A stretch of 28,394 nucleotides of DNA from Catenaria anguillulae PL171 (GCA_002102555.1 MCFL01000299.1:1-28394), one strand, 5' to 3'; shown: positions 1 to 11,100, counted from the stretch's first letter. Translations and numbers: made by a program. Notes: a model not told the origin generated them from the sequence alone.

Positions 1-1235
1 CAGCGACGGACTCAGCTCTGTCTCGGGCTGCCCCGCTTGCCCTCTGCGAGTGCCTGGGGATCGTTGACGAGCTGTGCATCAAGATTCAGCTGCAATCAAC
101 CAACAGTCAATGCCAATGCCATCACGTTTGACCCCACGTGTGTGATTCGCAAGTGCACCGACGAGTGGATTGCGGCAACTTCGTCCATCTGTTTGCCCTT
201 ATCGGCGCCCCGCATTACGCAGCGCAGGCGTCCACCTTTCGCGACTACCAGCTTCGGCGGCGGAATCAATCGATGGCGGCCAACGCAACTGCTGCCGCGT
301 TGCTGACCAAACATCATGCCTTGGTCGGCTTGTCGTCGAGTTCTTTGGCGGTGGATGATAAGGTTGAGGGAGAACTTGGCGTTTGCGTACCGACCCTGCC
401 CGTGGGCAGCCCATGTGCGGGTGGTGGATCAGCATCGTTCCTGGCGCCCAAGGTACCAGTCCCTGGCCAGGTTCATGATGGCCAACCCCAACTTTCTCCT
501 GCCGTTCTGTTGACACCAACGACACCCCAATCGAGTGATTCACCATTCCCCGTGTTACTGCGATCTATTCCAATCCAACCCGCCGACCTCTCCACCTTCC
601 TGACCAGCGACAACCTGTATTCGCTTGTCCACTGCGACCCAACCACTCTGACTCTGCAACCACTCTCTCCGCCCTACTCCCTCGCAAACATTTCCGTCAC
701 GCCCCGACCCCTCATCAACGCTGACCGCCAAATCCGAACCGATACTCCTGGCACCATCAATGCGCCTGCGCCTGCGTCGCCCGACTGGCTGGCACAACTC
801 ATCATCTCCATCTTTCTGCTGACGTTCCTGTTTGGCACGTACGCGCTCAAGCTGTATGGCCCGCGCATCCTCCGCCTTTGGATCACGCTGCAGCGCCGGG
901 CCACGGGCGCGCACACAACGACGCAGCGCGAGTTGGTGCTCAAGCCAGCGTGCAACCAGATGCTGGACGATGTGGGCGTGTTGAGGGCGGGCGAGGCAAG
1001 GGAGAGGATGAGTCAAGCGCGGCCGGGCGAGGTGGTGGATTTCAGTGAGGCTGGGGGCGGTGTGGATGAAGAGTTTGGCGTGGTGGTGTTGGAGGGAATG
1101 GACGCTCTGCCCAGGTATATGGCGCCGTCGGTCAGGTCGAGTGTTGGGTCGGTGGGGTCGCTGGCAAGGGTCGGGGCGCAGGAAGGGGTGGAGCATGGGC
1201 TGGCGGCACCCGTGTATGAGACGCTCGAGAGGTAG
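1..1235 (+). CDS. Cysteine-rich single-pass membrane protein A (5' partial, tandem paralogue)
   Basis: I do not recognise the family. The gene enters from the left edge and ends at the TAG at 1235. A cysteine-containing outer region is followed by one membrane helix at about 784-860 (core LIISIFLLTFLFGTYALKLY). A basic, then acidic and Ser/Gly-rich cytoplasmic tail follows, with the motif DALPRYMAP near 1104-1130. Much of it aligns with the next gene, for example EWIAATSSICLPLS against AWIAATASVCVPLS, LGVCVPTLPVG against LGVCLPTLPVG, NLYSLVHC against NVYSLVYC, and NQMLDDV against NDMLDDL. The reading frame shifts near 210-216 (frame 1 to frame 3) with no room for an intron, and another shift seems needed near 95-115. 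One missing base in the GCCCCG run near 210 would explain the first. A surface sensor or adhesin is conceivable, but nothing shows it. Confidence 0.6.
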
Positions 1236-1472
1236 CAGCGGCCATGCCATGACGATAGAGGAAACGGAGACTCTGTATCGTTACCGACCTTGTACATCTT
1301 CCCTTCTTGTTTGTATATTCACATGTAAATTCCTGCTTCAATCCAATCACGTACTTGCCATTCATGTGAGTGCTTGGGGACCACCCCCCCCCCCCTCTCT
1401 CACCTTACACGACATACATTCATACACTCGATGGAATGAAATAGAAGTGGGTCGCACTGCCGTCGACACACA
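1236..1472. other. Intergenic spacer between tandem paralogues
   Basis: This is the 3' flank of gene A and the promoter side of gene B. It is T/C-rich and contains a 14-C tract, but I see no RNA gene or coding sequence. Confidence 0.6.
1384..1397 (+). repeat. Poly-C tract (14 C)
   Basis: There is an uninterrupted run of fourteen C about 75 bp upstream of the start codon of the second membrane-protein gene. Long homopolymers like this are prone to length error in assemblies. Confidence 0.85.
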
Positions 1473-3538
1473 ATGAGCCAGCCATTGCCCTCCCCGTCGC
1501 CGCCGCCATCTGCGCCGTCTGATCCACCGGCGCCGTCCTTGCCCAGCAACCCAACTGCAGCGACAACGACGACAAATGCAGCCACGCCGACATCCGAATC
1601 GGCAAACGCCCGGACGCAGCCGTTACCCACGGACCTAACCTTTGATGACGCCGTTGCCCGCGCCAACGAGCCGGTGCCGCGTCTGGCCGTCGCCAATGCA
1701 ACGGAAAGCAATACGGCGGCCGTGTTTACTCGCTTGTTCCCGTTCCTCAAACGAGCCAAGGCAGTCGCTGCCGATTCATGGCGTGTGCCAAGTCATCCCC
1801 TCAACAGGAGAGCTCGTCTCGGCGTGCCCGCTTCCCTCGGCTGATGTGTGGAAAGCAGTACACCAAGTGCCTGCAGACCGTGTGTAATGTGGCGGGTGTT
1901 AATGGCGGTGCCATCGAGGCCAACGAGGCGTGTGCCATTGCGCGCCAAGACGAGTGTGCGTGGATCGCGGCCACGGCGTCCGTGTGCGTGCCGCTGTCGT
2001 TGCAGCCATTGCGCGATGCGCAAGTGTATTTGCCACGACTTCCGCGTTATCGGAGCTCGCAAGATACAAACTTTCGGCGTCTGCTTGCTGCCCACCACGC
2101 TTCCGTGGGAGTTGTCAACTCGCCGCTCATGACGGATGTGCGCGTAACGAACCCAGTGGCGTTTCTCGATCCCAATGCGGAACTTGGTGTGTGCTTGCCG
2201 ACGCTGCCTGTCGGCACCAAATGCGACCCGCAAAATGACCCAACCACTGAGGCGCCATCGGGATTTTCGAGTCCCTGGCTGGTTCCCCTGCCCCGCCTCG
2301 AGGGTTACTCTTTGCCACCCGAAGCCGTCACCTCGGAACGCGGGCAGCCGCAATTCCAGAAATCCGTGGCATTGTACTCGCCCGGCCGCCCACTCTTCAA
2401 CCTGACCAGGCATGCACTCGTCGCCAACGACCTCACGGCTCGTCGTGTCCTGCAACCGCCCGTCATTCTGCTCAACGTGCCAACAACAGAGACCAATTCG
2501 ACGGTTCGCTCATCCTCCACGACGTCTCTTCCGTCTTCACGCACCTTGTTTGAAAGCAGCAACGTCTATTCGCTCGTGTACTGCCAAAGTGCCTCGCGCG
2601 AGTACCGCGCCAAACACCTGCCCGAATCGTCCTCTCCCTCACGGCCATGTGCCTCGAACCTTGACTGTCTCTTCAACGCCGCATGCAACCCATCCACGCG
2701 CCGGTGCGGCGCCATCAACTCGTCAGGTGCGCGCCCGGGCACTCAATACCTCGGCAACGACCAAATTGCCGCCGCCGACAATGACACAACGCCTGCGACG
2801 CGTGATCTGTCATCGCTCACGGTCCAACTGGTCGTCTTGGGCATCTTCATTCTCATGATGCTGGTGCGCCAGTTCCGCAAACGCATCTTCGCGTTTTGGG
2901 CGCGCGTCAACCACAAGTTCAAAGGCGCAAGCACTACGGCGCAGCGGCGAGCTCACGTTGCAGCCCGCGAGCAATGACATGCTGGACGACTTGAACGACG
3001 GGCGGCGCAGGCGGCGCGCGAGCTTGCAGGGCCAGCAGGAAGTGGATGCAGAGTTGGGCGTGTTGACGGTGGGCGACGCGTTGCCTCGGTATCACGTTGG
3101 CATGACGGTGGGTAGGGCACGGTGCAGAGGTCGGATACCGCGGATACGTTGACGTTGCCGCCAGCGTTTTCGACCACGGATCGGTTTGCTGGCATGACTG
3201 CCGAAGAGGGGGATGCGAGCCTGGCAAACATGGACGCTGTGGATGAGGAAGTGGACTTGCAGGCGGAAAGCGAAACCGAGGCAGTTGAGGCTCCAGCGAA
3301 TGTCGAAACAGATGGGTCAGGGTCGCAGGCGACTGCCAGAGCATTCGAAGCCGAGGCGGAAGGCACGAGGACGAGACGGGTCCTGAGCATATTGACGAAA
3401 GAAGAGCCTTGTCGCCATCTACTGTGCGTGAATAACTTACGTTTCACGAGTTTCTTGTTTCGCAATCACTGTTTCTTTTTTGTCATTTGCTATTCCCATT
3501 TGTATCCATGTTGCAATTTTGTTGGTTTCTCTTTATAG
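1473..3538 (+). CDS. Cysteine-rich single-pass membrane protein B (tandem paralogue)
   Basis: The function is unknown. The start ATG at 1473 opens a Pro/Ser/Thr/Ala-rich leader. A likely phase-0 intron at 1785-1858 (GTGCCA..AAGCAG) joins it to the cysteine-rich part at YTKCLQTVCN. Further on is a compact cysteine cluster (CASNLDCLFNAACNPSTRRC) near 2650-2706, then one membrane helix (LTVQLVVLGIFILMMLV) near 2815-2867. The basic, then acidic tail contains DALPRY. Gene A lacks the four-cysteine cluster, so the paralogues differ in the outer domain. The frame breaks near 2947: gene A reads CAGCGCGAG and this gene CAGCGGCGAG, an extra G. Restoring the frame gives ELTLQPASNDMLDDL, matching gene A. 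A second break lies near 3100-3120, so the C-terminus and the stop at 3538 are uncertain. The gene converges on the metacaspase. Confidence 0.6.
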
Positions 3539-3635
3539 AATGACCAGATCCGGTCACCGCCTTTCATATACGCTTGCCTTTTTTGCTTCACTCTTGTTCG
3601 GACACGGACAAAATGAAGTTGAATGCGTTCCAACT

Positions 3636-4667
3636 TCAAAACCCAATAGGCTCCCACTCGGGCTGTTCGTCCTGCTGCTGCCGCTCAGCTGCAGTGACCC
3701 GAACGCCCACTGGCAGCGTCGTCAAATCTGCCCGCCCATCCTCTTGTGCAATGCCTTGCTCGTCCCCGTCATCCACATCGTCAGCAACTGGCGTGCTATC
3801 CGATTCGGTCTCCTTCGAAGCCGCGGTAAACATGGGTTGGTGCAACACTGTGAAAACCAAGTGCATGAGAAAAAGGTCAGTCTACTCTCTACTCACTCCA
3901 GTGCTCGTCACGAATGCAGGGCTGAAAACATTGGTCCGTACATTCCGCATCATTTGAATGCAAATTGATGGTCATGTCGCCCCACTGTTTCGGCAGCCGC
4001 TCGTTCATCAGCTCCACCGCCTCGACCCAGCTCAGCTCGGGGTTCTCTTCCATGACCCGCTCAAACTCGCGCACAAAGTAAGTTCCGGATCCGTCACGTT
4101 GAACCAGCGCGCTCTGCCCGTCAACCGCCGAAGAAATGGACACGACGTTGGCGTCAATGCCGCCGAGATCGAGATCCGCCAGTGTGCCAGAGTTGCAGCA
4201 GTCGAGGCACATTGTCTATCGTATGGCGTCAGGGTCGATTTGCCTAGAGCATGATTCGGTAAGGGTGCCGATACGAACCACATTGACTCCAGCGGGTAGC
4301 TCGGACAAAATCGCCTGAATCTCGTTATCCAAAATCGCCTGGCCATCCGACGTGCAAAACAACTCGTGCATTCCGTCCTCCTCCCGACCAGTCGCGTCGG
4401 AAACTTGAATCCCATGCCCAAACAAGCCCAAGAAGATGTTGTCTCCCGGCTGTGCATTTGCACATGCGTCCATCAGGCCGCGAAGCAGGACCTCGCGTGT
4501 GATGGCTCGTCTTGATCGGTAATGTGAGTGATCCCATCCGTGTACAACCCCGTCGAGGCGGCGAGCGAGGCGACCGTGTCGGAGGCGACGGCCATGCCTG
4601 GAAGCGGGATCGAGCCCGATGGGTCGGCGGGGTAGGTCAGGCCGGCGATAAAGGCGGTGTTGGGCAT
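3636..4667 (-). CDS. Metacaspase (caspase-like cysteine peptidase, family C14)
   Basis: Metacaspases cleave after Arg or Lys and act in stress responses, proteostasis and cell death. The p20-like fold starts at TAFIAGLTYPAD. The catalytic-His region is FLGLFGHGIQVSD, and the catalytic-Cys motif is LDCCNSGTLADL, where most fungi have DSCHSG. The C-terminal part has the p10-like REFERVMEENPELSWVEAVE. Splicing is clear: exon 1 ends at 4279, intron 4278-4216 (GTTCGT..GATAG), exon 2 4215-3897, intron 3896-3848 (GTGAGT..TTCACAG), exon 3 3847-3636. The start at 4667 has a strong context (CTCACCATGCC); an in-frame ATG at 4694 is the alternative. Near 4518-4524 the frame slips by one between ITDQDEP and ITREVLLRGL, as if one base were missing. 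With that, the product is about 306 aa. It has no long Pro/Gln-rich prodomain, unlike yeast Mca1. Confidence 0.85.
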
Positions 4668-4934
4668 GGTGAGATGTGTTTTGTGTACATTCATGCTGCA
4701 GATGCCGCCATTTTTGGTGGAGGAGTTGGGAGGAGAGTTGGTTTTGACGACACGGGCGAAATGAATGTTGGATATAGCACCGGCACCAGGCTATATGCCT
4801 CCAGCGGAGTCCGGTGCAGCGACAGTCAAACCATAAGGTTTACCGTGTGCGGTGGCCCTCCCTGCTTGAGTCCTCGCATTAATGTTGGCCCGCGGAGGTG
4901 CGGACAAACCAAGTTGGAAATCAGAGAGCCAATA
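4668..4934. promoter_or_regulatory. Upstream region of the metacaspase gene
   Basis: This is non-coding sequence between the metacaspase start and the MITE. I see no clear TATA box or RNA gene. The MITE lies about 270 bp upstream of the start codon, so it could touch this promoter; that is inference. Confidence 0.4.
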
Positions 4935-4967
4935 GAGACCACGGGCAGGATTTTTCGCACAAATCTT
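4935..4967 (+). repeat. MITE left terminal inverted repeat
   Basis: These 33 bases are identical to the reverse complement of 5206-5238, with TA immediately outside. Confidence 0.92.
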
Positions 4968-5151
4968 TTGCAAATGATTGCAACATTAATCGCCGAAGAA
5001 ACGTCAATCGGTGAGACCGGCTGGCTTTAGCGGCACGTGGTGACACCAAGTGTGGAAGGTGAGACCGCTCAAGAATGTGATAAAGATTTGAGAATCACGG
5101 TTTACGAGGTGTGAGTCGGTGTCAAACTTTTGTGAAAAGGGCCGCCGATGA

Positions 5152-5169
5152 ACAAATCTTTCGCAAATG
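5152..5169 (+). repeat. MITE subterminal direct repeat
   Basis: ACAAATCTTTCGCAAATG matches 4959-4976 at 17 of 18 positions in the same orientation. It may be a transposase-binding word, by analogy with other MITEs. Confidence 0.7.
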
Positions 5170-5205
5170 TTAGCGGTGAGTACGAGGTCTCACTTAGGCG
5201 CGATT

Positions 5206-5238
5206 AAGATTTGTGCGAAAAATCCTGCCCGTGGTCTC
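5206..5238 (-). repeat. MITE right terminal inverted repeat
   Basis: These 33 bases are the exact reverse complement of 4935-4967, with TA immediately outside. Confidence 0.92.
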
Positions 5239-5240
5239 TA

Positions 5241-5726
5241 ATGCTCTTGGACCGTCGTTAGCGTCTGCAATAGAACAGCCATCTGGTCTGGCAATTAATG
5301 CCTTGTACCGAAGACATACTTGAGGTGTGTGTGATCCATGGCCATTGTCTACGCAGGGATGCTGGTCTACCTGCGGCAGCGTCTCCTCGCGTGTTATTCG
5401 GCTGCATTGGAACTTTGGGACATCCAACGCTGAAGAAGCGTGAGCAACTAATTCAAGAAGAAAGACAATGCAAAACTTTAGGCAGTTCCGCCGCGGTTAC
5501 ATGGGTACGCTCATTGCATTTACAATCATCTGCCCAATCCTTGATCCTTGAACATTTTCATCCCACCCATTCACAGCTCTTATTGTGAACCTCAACAACG
5601 GGCACCAACTGCAGCCAGCGACAACACGATTCACTGTTGAAAACGGCGGCGGTCGGCAATCGATATCAATAAAGTCTACATTGAGGCGCAGGCGGCCGTT
5701 TTACACATCAAACTATAAATGCCTCA
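5241..5726. other. Intergenic 3' flank of the AIF gene
   Basis: About 490 bp separate the MITE from the AIF stop codon. I see no conserved coding segment or RNA gene. AT content is higher than in the genes. Confidence 0.5.
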
Positions 5727-7768
5727 TCAAATGAACCGCTTGGACAAGACATCAACCAACTCTTTTCGACTCATTTCAGCCAACGATTCATTTGCTTCGC
5801 CCAATGCCCTCCGGACATTTGTTGCGCCAGAGCTGTACTCGTCATTCACCAATGTGACGCCCACGATCTTCCCATCCTGCTCATACACCACAGCTCCTTG
5901 AAGTGTAAGGTCACCCTGACAAGTCAGTGCGCCTGCGCCGTCCTGATCCCCCGCCAACGGAATGTATGCAACTGGTGTCACTTTACTTGTGTTGTCGGAT
6001 GTTGCCTTGTTGCGCCAAAGAACAAACGATGCGAGCGACGGGTCCGTGTTGCCGAAAGAATCCAGGCGGATGTCAGCGCCAACGTACGCCGACCAATCAG
6101 GGACCCGATGACGCAGTTTGAAAGGAATCGCTGAATGGTTTTCGGTCATGGCGTCGCCGGCAGTGCGGCCTTGGGTCGATGGACTGTGGGTTGTACGGGC
6201 GCGGTCCCTTCTACGGTGAGTAGACGCATTTTCACCAGAAACAGTTTGCAACAGTCGCAAGTAAACGAACCGCAAATACGATGACTCCCGCTCGTCTAGC
6301 GCCTGAACCTTGTGATGATGCACAACGGCGCCAGCTGCGTACACGTTCTCGATTTCCGTTTCGTAGTTCTCGTTGACAATGATTCCACCCGTCAATGGAT
6401 CAATTGGTACTCCAGCGGTGGCGGCAAAAGACGCATTCGGCGTGACAGGCACCGTTCCCACGACGTAATCGAGGCGAAGCGGCAGTGACTTTCCGTGGTT
6501 GATCTCCATGACGATTTGATTGGATTCCGGATCGGGTGTGAGGGCAGTGACGGACGAGTTGCACACGACTTGATGTTTCATACCGAGCCTGCTCGTCGCA
6601 TACTCGGCAATCAGCGGGGAAAGACTAGTAGGAAGTGAGGGGAGTCAGTCAATAGCCTGTCGGGGGTTTCTGAATCAGAGATATGAAAGACAACCATTGG
6701 TCAAGACTGCATCACTTGATACGACCTGCACCACTTGCACCTGCTTATCCCTTGCCGCCCATCGCAGCTGCTCCGCCATCTCACATTCGAGGGATCCGTC
6801 ACCAATCACACCAAGCTTGATGCTTGGCTTTGCGACATCACCCGCCGCCAGCCTCTTCTTGAGTGCCTCGAATCCTTCACGCACATTTGTCCAAGCGACA
6901 CTCACCACCCGCTCGTCACCGTTTCGCCACTCTTGCAGTTTGCCGCCCGTCGCAATCAAGACCTTTTGGTATTTGACGACTGCCCCCGAATCCATCGTCA
7001 CGGTTTGCTTGTTTGTATCCATTGCGACCGCGCGCGTGCCTGCAAGCATCTTGATGCCTTTGCCCGTCGGATGCGGTGGTGTTGATTTGGGTGGCAAGTA
7101 CTCTTGCACGAGGGCACCCGCATCCTTGTGCTCCGTGTCGCAATAACGGCGCCACTCCGAAGAATACTCTGACGTTGCACGATCGCGGACCTTGCACAGT
7201 GGAGGAGCGAGGAACGGGTCGTAGCGAGTGGGCGAGATGACGAGGATTTCCCCGTGGCGGTCGTTGGTGCGGATTGTTGTGGCGGCGGCGTATGAAGCGC
7301 TTCCATCACTGTTTTCGGGGCAGACAGCGTTAGCAATGAATCAGGCAGGCAGTAGGAATGAGAAAGGGAAGCAGAGCAAACCCAATTAACAAGTATTTGA
7401 ATGAATCTGGAGGAAAAAAACTTTGCTCGTGTGTCGACATATATATCTTCGAGTGCTTCGAAATGGTTCTTGTACACATATTTCTGCAGTACATACATAA
7501 TAGTTTCTGTAAGCGAGAGACTTGTCCGATCTGTCGCCTCCGTCCTCTGGAACGTACATACTACAAATCCGGCGGCCAGCGCAACACGAAGGAGCGGGAA
7601 TCCGCCAGAAGGCTTCCTGCTTTCAGTTGGCGGGGGCGACGGCGGCACGCTCGAATAATGTCGCACGCTGGCGACCACCATTGCCGGCAGTAGCAATGGG
7701 GTCAGTGCGCGGAACGAGCGCTGAGCATGAGGCGCCAATGTGCGAACTGCCGAGCGAACAAAAGACAT
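5727..7768 (-). CDS. AIF-type mitochondrial FAD/NADH oxidoreductase
   Basis: Apoptosis-inducing-factor proteins are FAD/NAD(P)H-binding mitochondrial proteins, linked to respiratory-complex assembly and cell death. The N-terminus is Arg/Ser-rich and lacks acids (MSFVRSAVRTLAPHAQRSF), a typical presequence. A membrane helix (LLRVALAAGFVVYSFKYLLI) follows. The FAD motif LLIGDGSASYAAATTIR comes next, then PFLAPPLCKVRDRA, KVLIATGGK, the second dinucleotide motif LGVIGDGSLECEMAEQL, IENVYAAG, and an AIF-like C-terminal domain (WSAYVGADIRLDSFG). Exons: 7768-7558, 7406-7382 (a 25-nt microexon), 7308 to about 6695, 6624-6271 and 6210-5727. Introns include GTACGT..CCAG (7557-7407), GTTTGC..ACAG (7381-7309) and GTTCGT..GTAG (6270-6211). 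At the third intron (about 6694-6625) the phases disagree by one base, so one exon edge or base is wrong. The product is about 565 aa. Confidence 0.87.
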
Positions 7769-8113
7769 GATAAAGTGTAGTGCGCATTCATGAAACGTGG
7801 GTTGGGTCGAGCGAAGCTTGCCATGAAGGCCACCGCGGGCTGCCCGCCGAATTTGTACTCGCTGCTCCCCGCCACCTTTCCGAAAAATCATCGTCCGTCA
7901 CTCGCCGATGGCGGCGGCAGTGACTCAAGCCCTGACCGATGTGGATGACATGTTTTGGAACACGACATGAGACGCGAAAAGAGATCATTTGCCTGCTGGC
8001 TCTGGTTCAAGCGAGGAACGCTGGTCGGTGACACATCAGTCCAGGAACACGCAAACTCTTGACAGAGATCGATACAGTACCGGCGATCGTGTATTCATAC
8101 TGACCTCTACGAA
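7769..8113. promoter_or_regulatory. Spacer between HEATR6-like and AIF genes
   Basis: These 345 bp lie between the HEATR6-like stop and the AIF start, both on the minus strand, and presumably hold the AIF promoter and the upstream gene's 3' end. I see no RNA gene or convincing motif. Confidence 0.45.
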
Positions 8114-11100
8114 TCATGACCTCATCACCTGCTCCCTGACCCTCTCGACCCTCTCCAACAAGTCTCCTCTCACCTCGCCCTCATCCACAGTCTCAACCAA
8201 CGCACCAAGCGCCTCAACCCATTCAACCACATAGCCAGTCATGGCGTTCCCTCCTGCACACTCCGACTCAACGACCTTCTCCACTGCCGCTACCACCCTT
8301 GCCGCAACATCCCCATCCACCCTCCCGGCGCCTGCTAACGCCTGCGTCGCCAAAATGCGCACCTTAAAGTTCTTTGCCCTCTCAACCGCACCCACCAACG
8401 CTCCCACCACCTCGTTTACCCTCCCCATCCCGTCCCTCTTACACATCTCTGCCAACACTTTGCCCGCGGCATAACACGCATTCCACCGCGCCTTGACCGC
8501 GCCCTGACTTGAACCCACGGCCTTGACGAGCACGCCAACCACATCGGCGTGCAAGCTCGACATGGGCTGGCGGCCCGGGTTGGCGCTCAGCAGCGTTGCG
8601 TACAGCGGGCCAAGGGCGCGAATCCCGTTGCCACGGCACTTGTCGTGATCGCGCGCGGCAAAGTGCAAGGCGGCAAGTGTGAGCGGGTGGAGATGGCGTG
8701 CAAGGTCGCTTGGGAGTTTGGAGGCAGGGTATGTGTGGAGGGCGTGGGCTAGGTTGGCGAGCGACCAGGAGACTCGGATGCGCACTGAGAGCGAGGTGTG
8801 GGTTGCGGAGGATAGGAGGGATGAGATTGCGTCCGTTAGGAATTGGTCATCCTGTAAGGACGGGTCAAAACAAGGAGTCAATATCGTCGAATGAGCCCGA
8901 TCATGTGAGGCACGAAAACCTGGCGTACATTGGCCAGATCGGGAAAGCCGCAAAACACACCAACCGCCCGACATGCCGCCGCCCTGACCCCAGCACATTC
9001 CACGCCGCCCACTGGGTCGTCCACGTCACCACCAAGTTGGCCTTCAACATCACCTGGTTCTTCGGCCTCTGCCGTTGTGGCCTTGGCCACAACCAAACTC
9101 AAAATGGCGATCCTTTGCCTTCTTGCCAACGTGCTAAACACATCGGCAGGCAAGGCGGCCGCCGCGTCCAGACCGGCACTCACGCCCAATGTCCCCTCAT
9201 CTGTGGCCCCATTTGCATCGGCCATGAGCAGTGGCAGCACAAGTGAATCGACTGCACGGGGCCACCACGGATCGCCTGGCGGATACAAGGCGTGTGTCGC
9301 GGGACTGGCGAGTATGGCCTCGGCAAGCTCGGCAGCATGAGCGCGCGCGACAGGCAAGAGTGTCGGGATATGCAATGGATCCAGAAGCGGGCTCCGGAGG
9401 AGATGTCGGATGACTGGCCACAGACTCGCAGGTGGAGGGTCGAGGGAGATTGCAAAGTCGATCCAATCGGCGGCAGTGGCCACAAGCGGATCCTTGTCGG
9501 AAAGTGAGCTTGCGCTTGGTGCTGGCGTGCGTGACGATGCCGACGGCGTGGCGGCAAGTGCATCGGCAACGGCTTGAATGGAAGTGGCGGCGACGGTGCG
9601 GTCCGGGTGGGCTTTTGCAGTGGCGAGCATGGTTTGCACGAACGAGGTCCAGGCGTCAGCATGATGGGTGCGGTAGTTTGCAGCGACTGCGACTGTTGCA
9701 AATGTCTGATTGAATGCACCAGTGAATCACAATGAGCGACTGGGGCATTAATTGCAGCCAAGAAAACGGGAAGAGAATAACGAAGTACCTTGACCAGCTG
9801 TACGGCTTCGGCGACATTAACCCCGTCGACCCGAAGAGCATCCACCAAGCGCAAATGAACTTCACCGACCATCCTAGCCAACCTCTGCGACAAACTCGTA
9901 AACGCCGCGCTGCCGCCCTTGGCTCCCTCGCCACCGGCCGTACCCAACCCAGCACTTGCCCACACCTGTACGGTGCCTGTCGCGCCCAAATACGCCCTCC
10001 CACCGTCGACCAATGCTCCAAGCGCCTGAGCCGCCAAGGCACGCGTGCGCGTAGATGGATCGCCCGTCAGCGTGCCGAGCAACAAGTCGCGCGCAACAAA
10101 CTTTTCCCAATGCTGAAACATGGGCTTGCCAAATCTGGCGGCCAGCGTCGCGAGCAGCGTGAGCGCCGAATGGCGCAGTTTGGCCGCGGGCTCGCGCGAC
10201 CCGGGGCCGAGTGTGGCCGCGTCCGAGTCGGACGTTTCGGATTCGGACGGACTGAGGCGCGTGTGAATGGAAGGTGCGGCGCTTGGCGACGTAGACGTGC
10301 GGTGCGTGGATGAGAGGCGCAGCACGGCGGCGCGTGCCATGGGCGTGGATTGCGGGTGGATTTGCGGTACCTTGAATGTCGCTGCGGCGAGCCAGGGGTT
10401 GTGTTTTGCGCGAAACACGGCCCAGTGGATGGCGTCAACCAAGGGAGTGAGCTGGTCGTCGGCCAGGCTAAGGGTCGTATGGTGAATGATCAAATGGAGC
10501 GCGCGAAAGCCCGCAGAGACGACCCGCCGGGCTTCCTGGGGTGGGGCCTTTGGGTTTTCTGTTTGGATGGCTTGGATGGCTTGGACGACTCGGTCACGCA
10601 CGTGGGTGACGGCTGAGAGGGAGGTTGTTTCTGGAATGCGGGCGGCATGTTTGGAGAAGAGATTGCCGAGGGCGTGGGTGGCGAGGCGCGGAATGTTGGA
10701 GTCGACGGGAATGGCTGGGATGGGAGTAGTGAGGTGGATGAGGAGTTGGGCAAGGGTATCTGGCGAGAGGGAGGAAGACGGCGACGACGACGTCGGAGAA
10801 GGCGTTGGAAAGGAGCGCGAGTCGAGCAGGAGTGGAGCAACGTTGCGCAGGTCGTTGGCGAGCGATACATGGTCGATTGGCGTTGATTTTGTGGTAATGG
10901 GCTGAGGTGGCAGAGCCGACGCTAAGGACACTTGTTTGCGAGTTGGAGAAGACCCAGCGCCCGAGCGGCGCCCACTCCGCCCATTAGCACTGCGTCTGGA
11001 CGACTTGGGTGATTCTGGCGATGGCTGGGCCACTGGCAGCGAATGAGTTGGTGCAGCCAGCGAACTTGGAGGACTGCCGCCAGTGTTTTGCGTGGGCAAG

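Larger units (their letters stand above)
4935..5238. mobile_element. MITE (non-autonomous DNA transposon, TA target duplication)
   Basis: The 304-bp element has perfect 33-bp terminal inverted repeats starting GAGACCACGGGC, at 4935-4967 and 5206-5238. Both ends are flanked by TA (4933-4934 and 5239-5240), as expected for a Tc1/mariner-type insertion. There is no coding capacity. Inside, part of the left TIR recurs as a direct copy (ACAAATCTTTYGCAAATG at 4959-4976 and 5152-5169), and GGTGAGACCG-like words repeat, a usual MITE build. The perfect TIR identity suggests a fairly recent insertion. The superfamily assignment rests only on the TA and TIR form, and no transposase is in the window. Confidence 0.85.

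Noticed and set aside
555-1250. Minus-strand open frame of 231 codons across membrane protein A
   Set aside because: It is a shadow of the plus-strand gene, Arg/His-rich as expected for antisense of GC-rich coding DNA.
1473-1844. Separate small Pro/Ser/Thr-rich protein
   Set aside because: A phase-0 GT..AG intron at 1785-1858 joins it to the cysteine-rich part of membrane protein B, so I treat it as that gene's first exon.
4512-5030. Plus-strand open frame of 172 codons
   Set aside because: It runs antisense over the metacaspase 5' exon and into the MITE, and its peptide resembles nothing.
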